Shown here in pieces: positions 25,403-32,896 of a stretch of DNA of 64,000 nt. Source of the stretch: Pantoea alhagi. GTDB lineage: Bacteria; Pseudomonadota; Gammaproteobacteria; Enterobacterales; Enterobacteriaceae. The DNA is taken from NCBI RefSeq assembly GCF_002101395.1, contig NZ_CP019706.1:2790001-2854000 (forward strand). Reading direction: 5' to 3'. How positions within the stretch are numbered: the first letter of the stretch is position 1; the number at the start of each line of letters is the position of its first letter. The notes below the pieces were generated by a model. That model was not told the origin of the DNA, did not search any database, and saw only the letters and a list, made by a program, of their open reading frames with translations. The position numbers and the translations under genes were made by a program.

Positions 25403-25540
25403 CGAGATCGGTAAAAAACTTTGCAGCATTCTCTTTCTGTGCGCGTTCTGTTGCTGGCGAGGGCCCTATCGCACTTCCTGACAGGTAAACGGTCTGCGTT
25501 GTGCGTATGATGCTCAGCGCTAACGCCGGATAACCGACAA

Positions 25541-25563
25541 AAAAAAGCCCGCTTCAGGCGGGC
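25541..25563 (-). terminator. Minus-strand terminator with no gene in front of it
   Basis: Read on the minus strand, GCCCGCC, a TGAA loop and GGCGGGC-type pairing (GCCCGCCTGAAGCGGGC) are followed by a run of eight T. The nearest upstream genes are on the plus strand, so no annotated minus-strand gene feeds it. The surrounding 25403-25786 gap holds nothing else but the palindrome ATTGAATCGATTCAAT at 25674-25689. It may end an unannotated small RNA or insulate antisense transcription. Confidence 0.7.
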
Positions 25564-25786
25564 ATTAGCAGTTAACTTCTTATTATCTATCGTAAAAAAC
25601 CTGGTGTATAGCACAGATATCATGACATCTGTAGAGATAATCGCACTTAACAGCCAGCAGCCCTAAACGTTAAATTGAATCGATTCAATAGGTAAAAACA
25701 TCAATCCGCCGTTGCGCTTTGAGCAGCATTCCGATTGTGCCTTTATGGCTGCCTGTTAAGATGCCGCACCAGCATAAGGAAGAGTT

Positions 25787-26068
25787 ATGAAAAGCAAAAT
25801 TTACGGCGTTTTGGCGCTGTTTTTATTAGCAGGCTGTACGGCCAGCAAACCAGGCGCGTTTGAACGAGTAGATGAAGATCTTGTTTCACATACGGTGCAG
25901 TATCGTTATCACCCGCAAAAAGTGGATAAAGATGCGTTGAAGCTTGATGTGACCAACTATTGCCACGCTCAGGGCTTTGATTTGGTTGAATCATTACCTC
26001 CGCAGGATAGCCATATTCCGGGATTAACCACGGTCTGGTATCAATGTAATTTCGCTTTAAAAAGCTAA
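25787..26068 (+). CDS. Small lipoprotein of unknown function
   Basis: A 93-residue protein with a lipoprotein signal (MKSKIYGVLALFLLAGC, lipobox LLAGC, lipidated Cys at 17). After the Cys comes TASKPG and a domain with two further cysteines (NYCHAQGFD and WYQCNF), which could form a disulfide. The mature part has about 77 residues. An AGGAAGAG site precedes the start by 5-8 bases. I do not recognise a named family. It is followed by a good terminator, so is monocistronic. Confidence 0.75.
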   Translation: MKSKIYGVLALFLLAGCTASKPGAFERVDEDLVSHTVQYRYHPQKVDKDALKLDVTNYCHAQGFDLVESLPPQDSHIPGLTTVWYQCNFALKS

Positions 26069-26077
26069 AAAAGAAAA

Positions 26078-26105
26078 GGGCGAGAATATTCTCGCCCAAC
26101 TTTTC
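26078..26105 (+). terminator. Terminator after the small lipoprotein
   Basis: GGGCGAGAATATTCTCGCCC is a perfect 10-bp palindrome hairpin followed by AACTTTTCC. An A tract precedes it. Confidence 0.75.
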
Positions 26106-26184
26106 CTGCCTTATTTTTATTATATTGCTGTGTGCAGGCTTTGCCCGCCAGGTATGTTGCTGTGACCTACCCGTTTAGAATTTT

Positions 26185-26334
26185 TTACCATCCTCGATGA
26201 TGATGGCGCCAGCCCTTATGATGGCCGTTATCGTGCTGCCAACCCTTATGATGCCCGCGATCGTGAGCGATGATACATCCGCTTAGCATGCTGACAATCG
26301 CCAGTACAAAAGCGCTTTTTATCATTATTCGCAT
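26185..26334 (-). CDS. 49-residue His-rich micro-lipoprotein
   Basis: Short ORF with a lipoprotein signal MRIMIKSAFVLAIVSMLSGC (lipobox MLSGC, Cys at 20). The mature peptide of only 30 residues contains nine histidines in the repeated unit GHHKGW (residues 27-32 and 37-42) and ends GWRHHHRGW. An AAGAGA site lies 8-9 bases before the ATG. The repeat is visible at DNA level (CCTTATGATG twice, 36 bases apart). A metal-binding envelope peptide is plausible but unproven. It is convergent with the preceding lipoprotein gene. Confidence 0.6.
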   Translation of the reverse strand: MRIMIKSAFVLAIVSMLSGCIIAHDRGHHKGWQHDNGHHKGWRHHHRGW

Positions 26335-27052
26335 GATAAATTCTCTTATTACCTTTAATGCCGTCCACTATAAAACCTAAAAGTGGAGGAATAACGGCAC
26401 TAATGTAGAGTTTAATATTTAAATATTTGCAAATGTTTCAATGCAATTAAGAGTAGAGTAAAAGGGCCGCGCAAAAATATAGGAATGGGCTGAATGGAAA
26501 GCAATAATAGCAGGAATTATCCTAAACGCAACCCCTTACCTATATTCTCATTCTCATTTGCCGTCCAGGTTATTAGTTTTTTTCGTGGGGAATTTTTGCA
26601 AAGGCAGGAATATTTATCTTGCTGGGCCGACACAAGTGAAAATATTAAACAATCGCCCAGAAAATAATTGTCGGTTCTGAAGAAAGTTTCTGGATAAATA
26701 TACAGGTAAAGGATCAATAAAGCGCTTAATACGAAGTGGTGATTGATGGCATCCCTTAGCGGGTGCAGGCTATTCCGTTGAAATCAAGACTATACCCGCA
26801 AGGGAGCGGTTGGTTTTCTCCGCGTCCTGAAAGCGGAACCGCCGGGCACGATGGCTTTATCTGTGAGGATCGCCACGACAATGGCAGAGGCAGCCCAGCA
26901 CCTGGTTGCAAAAATATTTTGCTGGTATCCACAGGTGATGGCCACGCATGGCGAAAGCCTGAAATCGTGATTATTTTGGCTGGCAGGTAAACCCCGACAC
27001 TGTAATTTCCGCTACAGTTTATGCTCCAAATGCGTAGCGAAAAGGAGCCATA
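26335..27052. other. 700-base stretch without a supported gene
   Basis: AT-rich from 26340 to 26750, then of normal composition. Short ORFs exist (for example 75 codons at 26763-26990 on the plus strand) but none has a ribosome-binding site or a recognisable product. The last part carries the leader of the SMP-30 gene. It may be relic DNA. Confidence 0.4.
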
Positions 27053-27925
27053 ATGAACTGGCAGGTGGAGCGCGTTTTACCCATTGAGGCCGAGCTGGGC
27101 GAATGCCCGCTCTGGTCAACCGCAGAGCAGGCGCTGTGGTTTGTTGATATTCTCGCCCCGGCGATTCATCGCTTCGATCCAAAAAGCGGCGAACATCGGG
27201 TGTTCCCGCAGCAGGAAGAGGTGGGCTGTATCGGTTTGCGCCGTGAAGGCGGCCTGGTAGCGGCGTTGCGCAGCGGCGTCTGGTTTATTGACGCACAGGG
27301 AAAGCCTGAGCGTAAGATAGCTGATAATCCAGGTGAAGCGAGTAAAAGCCGCTTTAATGACGGGCGCGTCGACCCCTTTGGCCGTTTCTGGTGCGGCAGC
27401 CTGTGGGAGCCTCAGGATCGTAACGGCGCGAAACTCTGCCGTCTCGATAAAGATCTACAGCTGCATGTGATCGATGAGGATATCAAAGTCTCTAACGGTC
27501 TGGCTTTTTCACCCGATCGTCGCTGGATGTATCACAGCGACACGGCGAACCATGTGATCTGGCGCTATTCGCTTGATGCTGTAACCGGCGAGAACGGCAA
27601 GCGCGAGGCGTTCCGGCGTTTTAGCGATGGGCTGATGCCAGATGGGGCGGCGGTGGATGAAGAAGGTTTTTACTGGTCGGCAATGTTTGATGGCGGACGT
27701 ATCGTGCGCATCGATCCAAATACCGCAGAGATTGTGGATGAAATTCCACTGCCGGTGCGCTGGCCGACGATGGTCGCCTTTGGCGGCGAGGATTTGAAAA
27801 CGCTCTATATCACATCCAGTCGGGAAAACCGTAGCGCAGAAGAGCTGGCGCAGTATCCATGGTCCGGAAGCGTATTCGCGGTGCGGATGCCGGTTGCTGG
27901 TCAGCCTGAACCCTTGTTTGGTTAA
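27053..27925 (+). CDS. SMP-30/gluconolactonase family lactonase
   Basis: A 290-residue six-bladed beta-propeller hydrolase of the SMP-30/regucalcin/Gnl family, likely opening a sugar lactone in the cytoplasm. The divalent-metal ligands are visible at their expected places: Glu in AELGECPLW (residue 17), Asn in SRFNDGRVDPFGRFWCG (about 103), Asn in VSNGLAFSPD (about 150) and Asp in MPDGAAVDEEG (about 200). An AGGAG site precedes the ATG. It is monocistronic. The sugar (gluconate, xylonate, arabinonate or galactonate lactone) cannot be told from sequence. Confidence 0.88.
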   Translation: MNWQVERVLPIEAELGECPLWSTAEQALWFVDILAPAIHRFDPKSGEHRVFPQQEEVGCIGLRREGGLVAALRSGVWFIDAQGKPERKIADNPGEASKSRFNDGRVDPFGRFWCGSLWEPQDRNGAKLCRLDKDLQLHVIDEDIKVSNGLAFSPDRRWMYHSDTANHVIWRYSLDAVTGENGKREAFRRFSDGLMPDGAAVDEEGFYWSAMFDGGRIVRIDPNTAEIVDEIPLPVRWPTMVAFGGEDLKTLYITSSRENRSAEELAQYPWSGSVFAVRMPVAGQPEPLFG

Positions 27926-27930
27926 AAGAA

Positions 27931-28001
27931 ACCGGACGGCCTGTAGCGCGTCCGGTGCCTGAATATTAGCCTGCCGGACGCCCTGATGGCCTTACCCGGC
28001 A
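27931..28001. terminator. Two GC-rich hairpins between the convergent lactonase and yhjX genes
   Basis: ACCGGACG/CGTCCGGT (27931-27956, 10-base loop) and TGCCGG/CCGGCA (27972-28001) lie in the 82-base convergent gap. Neither has a strong T tract. Confidence 0.45.
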
Positions 28002-28007
28002 GCAGTA

Positions 28008-29237
28008 TCAACCGCGTTGCAAAACCTGCTGCATGCTGCGCTCCCGATGCGGTATACGAATCACCAACGACATCACCAGTGAGATAACCAGCAGCGTCAT
28101 AATCAGGCTGAACGTCACGGTAAAGCCGCCAAACAGCGAAGCGATAAGCGAACCCAGCACGCTGCCGATACCAAAACCCAGGTAAATAACGCCATAGTTT
28201 TTCGTCAAATTATTAAGACCAAAGAAATCACTGACCAGGGAAGGGTACACGGTAATGGTGCCGCCGAAGCTAAAGGCGATGCAGGCAACGGAAATAAAGA
28301 ACGTGGTTTCGTTCATCCGGGTAAACAGCAGGATAGCCATGCCTGCCAGTGAAACGACCTGTGCCAGCGTAATTACCCGGATGCGGGCAATTTTATCTGA
28401 CAGCACGCCCAGGATCAGACGACCGCTCAGGTTGGCGATAGCAATAATCGTCACCGCACTGGCTGCGGTTTGCGTACTGAGATGCACCATACCCTCGCCA
28501 ATATCTTTCGCTACGCCAATCACATACAGGCCGCTCATACAGGCCGTCAAAAACATCAGCGCCAGCATCCAGTATTGCGGCATACGCATTGATTGCGCCA
28601 GGCTGAAATCGAGCGCGGCGGCCTCGCCGTTCTTGTTTTGAGATGCCCGCTGCTGCGGCGCATCCTTCATCAGCAATGCGCCTAAAATCACCATGCTCAT
28701 GGCGAGGGCACCCCAGATTAAAAAAGTATTTTCCAGACTAAAATGCGCCAGCAGGCTGCTGCAGATAAATTTAAAACCGAGGCTGCCCAACCCGTAAGCG
28801 CCAATGGCGCAGGCGGAGATCACACCTTTACGTTCCGGGAACCATTTTACGCAGTTAGATAACGTCATCAGGTAGCCTGCACCGTCCGCCAGACCAACCA
28901 GCACGCCTGCGCTCAGCCACAGCATCAACAGGGAATTAGCCTGCGCGGTGAGATAAAAGCCTAATGCCAACAACAGGCCAGCACCGATAGCGACGTTGCG
29001 CACGCCAAAACGTTCCTGCAGCTTGCCGGCTATGGATGACGAGAGCGCCAGCCCGAGGCTCAGTAAGCCAAAAGAGAAGGCGACCTGACTCACCGGCGCA
29101 TCCAGTTTTTGTGATAACTGCCCGTTGAACAGGCTCCAGGTATAAACCGAGCCGAGTGCGAACTGGGTGATAATTGTGCCGAGTAGCGTTAGCCAGCGAA
29201 CTGAATCTGGAACGGATGAGAGGTGTGTTCTGCTCAT
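28008..29237 (-). CDS. yhjX: YhjX, pyruvate-induced MFS transporter
   Basis: A 409-residue MFS protein of the oxalate/formate antiporter group. It matches E. coli YhjX strongly: TLIGTIITQFALGSVYTWSLF-type start (here TLLGTIITQFALGSVYTW), DAPVSQVAFSFGLLSLGLA, VGLADGAGYLMTLSNCVKWF, and NLTKNYGVIYLGFGIGS. Twelve membrane segments are visible. In E. coli it is the chief target of YpdA/YpdB and has been implicated in pyruvate transport. Here the gene sits 10 kb from ypdAB, whereas in E. coli it lies elsewhere on the chromosome. YpdB-like direct repeats lie 75 bases upstream. Confidence 0.9.
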   Translation of the reverse strand: MSRTHLSSVPDSVRWLTLLGTIITQFALGSVYTWSLFNGQLSQKLDAPVSQVAFSFGLLSLGLALSSSIAGKLQERFGVRNVAIGAGLLLALGFYLTAQANSLLMLWLSAGVLVGLADGAGYLMTLSNCVKWFPERKGVISACAIGAYGLGSLGFKFICSSLLAHFSLENTFLIWGALAMSMVILGALLMKDAPQQRASQNKNGEAAALDFSLAQSMRMPQYWMLALMFLTACMSGLYVIGVAKDIGEGMVHLSTQTAASAVTIIAIANLSGRLILGVLSDKIARIRVITLAQVVSLAGMAILLFTRMNETTFFISVACIAFSFGGTITVYPSLVSDFFGLNNLTKNYGVIYLGFGIGSVLGSLIASLFGGFTVTFSLIMTLLVISLVMSLVIRIPHRERSMQQVLQRG

Positions 29238-29311
29238 TATCTTCTCCCTGAGGGAATGCCTTAATTAGCCTGATAATAGAGCCGGTACGTCTTACTACGG
29301 GAAAAATAGCC

Positions 29312-29363
29312 ATGAACAGCCACGCGTAAGGAATAAAGTGCCTGTTTAACGGCATGAACGGCA
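29312..29363 (-). promoter_or_regulatory. YpdB-type direct repeats upstream of yhjX
   Basis: On the minus strand GGCTGTTCAT (plus 29312-29321) and GGCACTTTAT (29333-29342) each match GGCATTTCAT in 8 of 10 bases and are exactly 11 bases apart. That is the arrangement I recall for YpdB at E. coli yhjX. A third, weaker copy TGCCGTTCAT (29354-29363) continues the 21-base period. A -10-like TATTAT lies about 33 bases downstream. Confidence 0.65.
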
Positions 29364-29501
29364 TTGCATTAATCAATAAAAAGAAAGACAGCGAGTGAAA
29401 GGAGGTTAAAAACAAAGCTTACCGGTGGGAATTTGGTAAACACTTTGCTAAGCAGGGGAAATATATTATTGCAATCGCGATCGTATCGCAATTTGTTTGG
29501 T

Positions 29502-29807
29502 TCATCTTACCGGGCTGTTTAACGCAGCATAAAGTCGGTCCAGATAAAACTGTCGCAGCGCCTGACCTAACTGCTGGCGACGTGCATCCGGATAAGAAGC
29601 GAGCCAGCTATCAATAAAAGGCTTGCAGAGAAGAAAAGCATGATTAACGATCGCCTCTGGCGCTTCGTTGCTGCCCATCTGCGGCAAAATATGGCCATTA
29701 AGGCAGTCGGTCATTGGATTAACGTGCTTTAGCGGGTTAGCTACGGTTGCCGGGATAACATTGACCAGCAGACTTAATAACAGCGCGCCACGGGCAATAA
29801 ACGGCAT
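29502..29807 (-). CDS. Secreted protein of unknown function, two cysteines
   Basis: A 101-residue protein. The start at 29807 (MPFIARGALLLSLLVNVIPA) was chosen for its AGGAG site 7-8 bases upstream; a longer frame to 29891 lacks one. A signal peptide with cleavage after about residue 23 (ATVA-NP) is likely. The mature chain has just two cysteines (MTDCLNGH and FLLCKPF), suitable for one disulfide, and an amphipathic C-terminal helix. No family is recognised. It is divergent from the AriR-like gene. Confidence 0.6.
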   Translation of the reverse strand: MPFIARGALLLSLLVNVIPATVANPLKHVNPMTDCLNGHILPQMGSNEAPEAIVNHAFLLCKPFIDSWLASYPDARRQQLGQALRQFYLDRLYAALNSPVR

Positions 29808-29958
29808 AATTTTTCTCCTGACAGGCATTTTTTCTGTGAAGATGCCGCTAAATCGCAAGCAAACTTCAATAAGCGTTGCAATATATTTCATCCCGGGAAA
29901 ATTTATACCGGAAACTATTATTTGTGCCAGACTTAGTTTTTACATAAAAGGAGGAAAT

Positions 29959-30204
29959 ATGAAAGACCGAGCATATGAATCCACTGCTAAAGAGGACGAA
30001 GTCTGTTGTCTTATCGGTCGTGCTGTTATTGAACTGAGTGACGCCAGTCAGCCATTAAACAAATCGACCCTCTCGCTGAAACTGCTCTCTATGGCAGATA
30101 GTGAAGGCGATGATGACCGGGTACTACTCTACTGGCTGGCACGGAAGGCGATCAACCAGCCGCACCAGGTAGTAAACCTGAGCGCCTTCCGTCAGGCGCG
30201 TTAA
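29959..30204 (+). CDS. AriR/YmgB-like small regulator
   Basis: An 81-residue protein resembling the biofilm/acid-resistance AriR (YmgB) family: EDEVCCLIGRAVIEL, SLKLLSMADSEGD and LLYWLARKAI correspond to the helical dimer core. A strong AGGAGG site lies 5 bases before the ATG at 29959. In E. coli such proteins connect blue-light and cold signals to the Rcs pathway and curli control. Function here is inferred from family resemblance only; the similarity is modest. Confidence 0.65.
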   Translation: MKDRAYESTAKEDEVCCLIGRAVIELSDASQPLNKSTLSLKLLSMADSEGDDDRVLLYWLARKAINQPHQVVNLSAFRQAR

Positions 30205-30930
30205 GCTAAACCGGCAGGCATGGAGGCCTGCCATGGTCTTAGAAGTATAAGAAAAGCGACTAATCAGCCCGGTTCTGTTTATTGTACGGTAAAAACCGCT
30301 GGGATAGTTTGTATTTATTATTGATAAGTCTCATCAGGTGATAGCGCTTTTATCAATTTAGGATCTCAAAAAGATACAAACCCATCTGCTGTAGGTAACA
30401 ATTACAGGAAATCCCTCTAACCGGCTTGCTTTTTATCGCAGATCTACACTGACAACACAGAAAACATCTTCAGACTAATAATTTTTAAATGATTTTTAAC
30501 TTATTAACATGAATGTGTTTAATCTCAAGGCTGCCCTGATACCTGAGATGTTTATAAGGCCCAGAATGAGTAGATTGAGTTAAATAAAAATTAATGTCGC
30601 TTGTTTCTTGCATGCTTTTGATGTCCGTTATCAAAAATAAAAAAACTGCGCCAGAGCTATAGCTTTGTACTAATACTCCTATCATTGGTTGCTGCCACGA
30701 AAATTTATAATTTATCTTCAGCGAAAAGGGTACGCCGCTAAACACTCAGTGTGACTGGGCGCTTAATGCCGCAGTGCTTATGGTGAATTATGTAAAAACC
30801 AGGCGGCTTATCATGATTGATGTAGCAAAACAAAAAAACAGACAGGTAATAAGTGATGGCAAAAAAACGAGAATTCTGGTTGTGCCTGCCGGGATTTGGT
30901 GAGCGTAAGCGAAGCTGACAAACGATGAGA
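30205..30930. other. AT-rich gap before tRNA-Arg
   Basis: About 725 bases without a convincing gene. GC content is visibly low between 30270 and 30720. An 86-codon minus-strand frame (30485-30745) starts at GTG with no ribosome-binding site and no recognisable product. A hairpin GGCAGG/CCTGCC follows the AriR-like gene. The position on the 3' side of a tRNA gene and the base composition suggest leftover foreign DNA. Confidence 0.45.
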
Positions 30931-31005
30931 TGGCGTCCCCTGCAGGAATCGAACCTACAACTAGCCCTTAGGAGGGGCTCGTTATATCCATTTAACTAAG
31001 GGGAC
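30931..31005 (-). tRNA. tRNA-Arg (anticodon CCU), integration target
   Basis: A 75-base gene with acceptor GTCCCCT/AGGGGAC, anticodon CCT and encoded CCA, matching E. coli argW with few changes. argW is the attachment site of prophage CPS-53 in E. coli, next to yfdC. Here the integrase starts 195 bases from the tRNA 5' end, on the side facing yfdC, and a decayed copy of the tRNA 5' half lies 6 kb away at 37070-37098. The 5' half of this gene was therefore probably supplied by the element. Confidence 0.95.
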
Positions 31006-31148
31006 TCTGTGCGGGCGCATTTCGTCTTGCTCGCGTATGTTTCTATCCTATCGCACAACGTCACGTTTTATCAAGTTTTCCATTCATCTTTGTTCGCATT
31101 AATCCGCCGACGTTTCTATGTTTACGAGATTCGTTCACTTGCTAAAAT

Positions 31149-31190
31149 GTACAGAATGAGTACAGAATGCATTTGGTTAATGTGTACAGG
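31149..31190. repeat. Arm-type repeats upstream of the integrase
   Basis: GTACAGAATG occurs at 31149-31158 and again 11 bases later at 31160-31169, followed by GTACAGG at 31184-31190. A 9-of-10 match, GTACACAATG, lies at the other end of the element (36959-36968). The layout fits integrase arm sites or autoregulatory sites. Confidence 0.55.
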
Positions 31191-31199
31191 ATTTATAAC

Positions 31200-32369
31200 A
31201 TGGCTCTCAGCGATACAAAGCTACGCAGCATTGTAAACAAACCGTATTCCGGTCCGGCAGAGATTACTGACGGGGACGGTTTGAGTGTACGCGTTACTCC
31301 GTCTGGCACTATTGCTTTTCAGTTCCGCTACCGCTGGGCTGGTAAACCAGTGCGCCTGACTGTTGGTCGCTACCCATCAACCACGCTTAGGGATGCACGT
31401 GTTATTGTTGGTGAGATGAGGGCATTGTACACAAAGGGTGTAAACCCCAAAAATTATTTTGCCAAAGCAGATGGCAAGTTAACGTTAAAAGAGTGCCTGG
31501 ATCAATGGTGGTCAGCGTATGTTGTGGGGCTTAAGCCTAACACTCAGACACTGTATAGATCAGTCGTGTACAACACTATGTACACAGAATTTGAGGGTAT
31601 ACCTGTAGCTAATATCCCGGTATCGCTTTGGGTTCAATTTTTCGATAAACAGGAGAAACTCAATAAGAAAAAGGCTCGCGTTCTGCTCCTGCAACTGCGG
31701 TCAGTGATCAACTGGTGCATTAGCCGACAACTGATCCCCTCATGCGAGCTCACAACGTTGAGCGTAAAAAACATCGGTAAAAAACCTGATACTGGCAGCC
31801 GCGTTTTAACATATACAGAATTAGCTAAAATCTGGCTGGCGCTTGAAAATAACAAAATCGTTTCATCGAACAAAATACTGCATCAATTGCTTTTGCTGTG
31901 GGGCGCACGGTTATCAGAGTTACGCCTGGCGAATGCTGATGAATTTAATATGACAGATTTGATCTGGACTACACCAGCCGCGCATTCGAAAATGGGGAAT
32001 GTAATCCGACGCCCGATTTTTATGCATGTGAAGCCATATATAGAGCAATTACTGGCATCTAAGAACCCGGTTCTATTTCCTGGACAAGAATTAGATAAGC
32101 CTATTGACCGATCGTCGTCAAATCTCTATATGAAAAAATTGCGCGGCGGTATCGATATACCCGAATGGCGAACGCACGATTTCCGGCGCTCTCTGGTAAC
32201 TAATTTATCAGGCGAGGGGATTATGCCCCATGTCACCGAAAAGATGCTGGGGCATGAACTGGGCGGAGTCATGGCTGTATATAACAAGCATGACTGGCTG
32301 AGGGAACAAAAAGACGCTTATGAGCTGTACGCAGACAAAATATTCTGGCACGTTAAGCGGATCGGTTAA
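31200..32369 (+). CDS. Tyrosine recombinase (P4-type integrase)
   Basis: A 389-residue integrase. The N-terminal DUF4102 arm-binding domain is visible (LSVRVTPSGTIAFQFRYRW, VGRYPSTTLRDAR). The catalytic residues of the tyrosine recombinase domain are all present: R237 (WGARLSELR), K264, H326 and R329 (THDFRRSL), H352 (MLGHELGG) and Y361 (AVYNKHDW). The start at 31200 follows an AGGA at about 9 bases; the extension to 31167 covers the upstream repeats. It is more AT-rich than the core genes around it. It lies beside tRNA-Arg and presumably inserted the element there. Confidence 0.92.
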   Translation: MALSDTKLRSIVNKPYSGPAEITDGDGLSVRVTPSGTIAFQFRYRWAGKPVRLTVGRYPSTTLRDARVIVGEMRALYTKGVNPKNYFAKADGKLTLKECLDQWWSAYVVGLKPNTQTLYRSVVYNTMYTEFEGIPVANIPVSLWVQFFDKQEKLNKKKARVLLLQLRSVINWCISRQLIPSCELTTLSVKNIGKKPDTGSRVLTYTELAKIWLALENNKIVSSNKILHQLLLLWGARLSELRLANADEFNMTDLIWTTPAAHSKMGNVIRRPIFMHVKPYIEQLLASKNPVLFPGQELDKPIDRSSSNLYMKKLRGGIDIPEWRTHDFRRSLVTNLSGEGIMPHVTEKMLGHELGGVMAVYNKHDWLREQKDAYELYADKIFWHVKRIG

Positions 32370-32522
32370 CGCCGCCGTCTTTAATCTACTGCTCAACTGT
32401 AGCGCGCCGGATGTGTTAACACCGGGGCCGGGAATCCATGTTTTTTCCGCAGTCGTCATAATGCCGTCCGCCTTTTTTCTATCCGCTGAAATACTTATTC
32501 TTCTGTCATAAAATCTGACATG

Positions 32523-32876
32523 TCATACCTCACTGCTTGCTTTGATTCTTGCGCGATAATCGCATGCTCTAAAAACTACGTCTGGAACATAACGCGCCAG
32601 CTCTAACACCAAAAAATCATTGTGCCGCTGCGCTTGCGCCGTTTCTTGCTTTTTCTCCAGCTGCCGCAGTACAGCTAACCGGCCATCAATACCGCATTTA
32701 ATTTTTTTGCAGACACGTAGCGCGTATTCAGCACTCTGGCGCCAGCTTTCACCTCGATCGGGATCGGGAAAGTCCAGCTGTATCTGGATGCTTTCGATTG
32801 TGACGTTGATTTCCGCCAGTGCCTCCAGGCATTCGCTAATTGATGCCAGTTCGTCAGGTATAATGTGGCGACTCAT
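32523..32876 (-). CDS. Phage/satellite protein of unknown function
   Basis: A 117-residue, mostly helical protein (SISECLEALAEINVTIESIQ, RQSAEYALRVCKKIKCGIDG). It lies on the minus strand between the integrase and primase genes, a usual place for small regulatory genes of P4-like elements. I do not recognise a characterised family. The start at 32876 is an ATG after AAACT with a weak AGGACG site (from the reverse of CGTCCT). Confidence 0.6.
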   Translation of the reverse strand: MSRHIIPDELASISECLEALAEINVTIESIQIQLDFPDPDRGESWRQSAEYALRVCKKIKCGIDGRLAVLRQLEKKQETAQAQRHNDFLVLELARYVPDVVFRACDYRARIKASSEV

Positions 32877-32896
32877 AGTTTAGCGTCCTCCTGGTT

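Noticed and set aside
26763..26990. 75-codon plus-strand ORF before the SMP-30 gene
   Set aside because: No ribosome-binding site, no signal or domain, and composition typical of chance frames.
30485..30745. 86-codon minus-strand ORF in AT-rich DNA
   Set aside because: GTG start without a ribosome-binding site, no recognisable domain; left as unsupported.
32320..32511. 63-codon ORF overlapping the integrase 3' end
   Set aside because: Starts inside the integrase gene without a ribosome-binding site; no family recognised.
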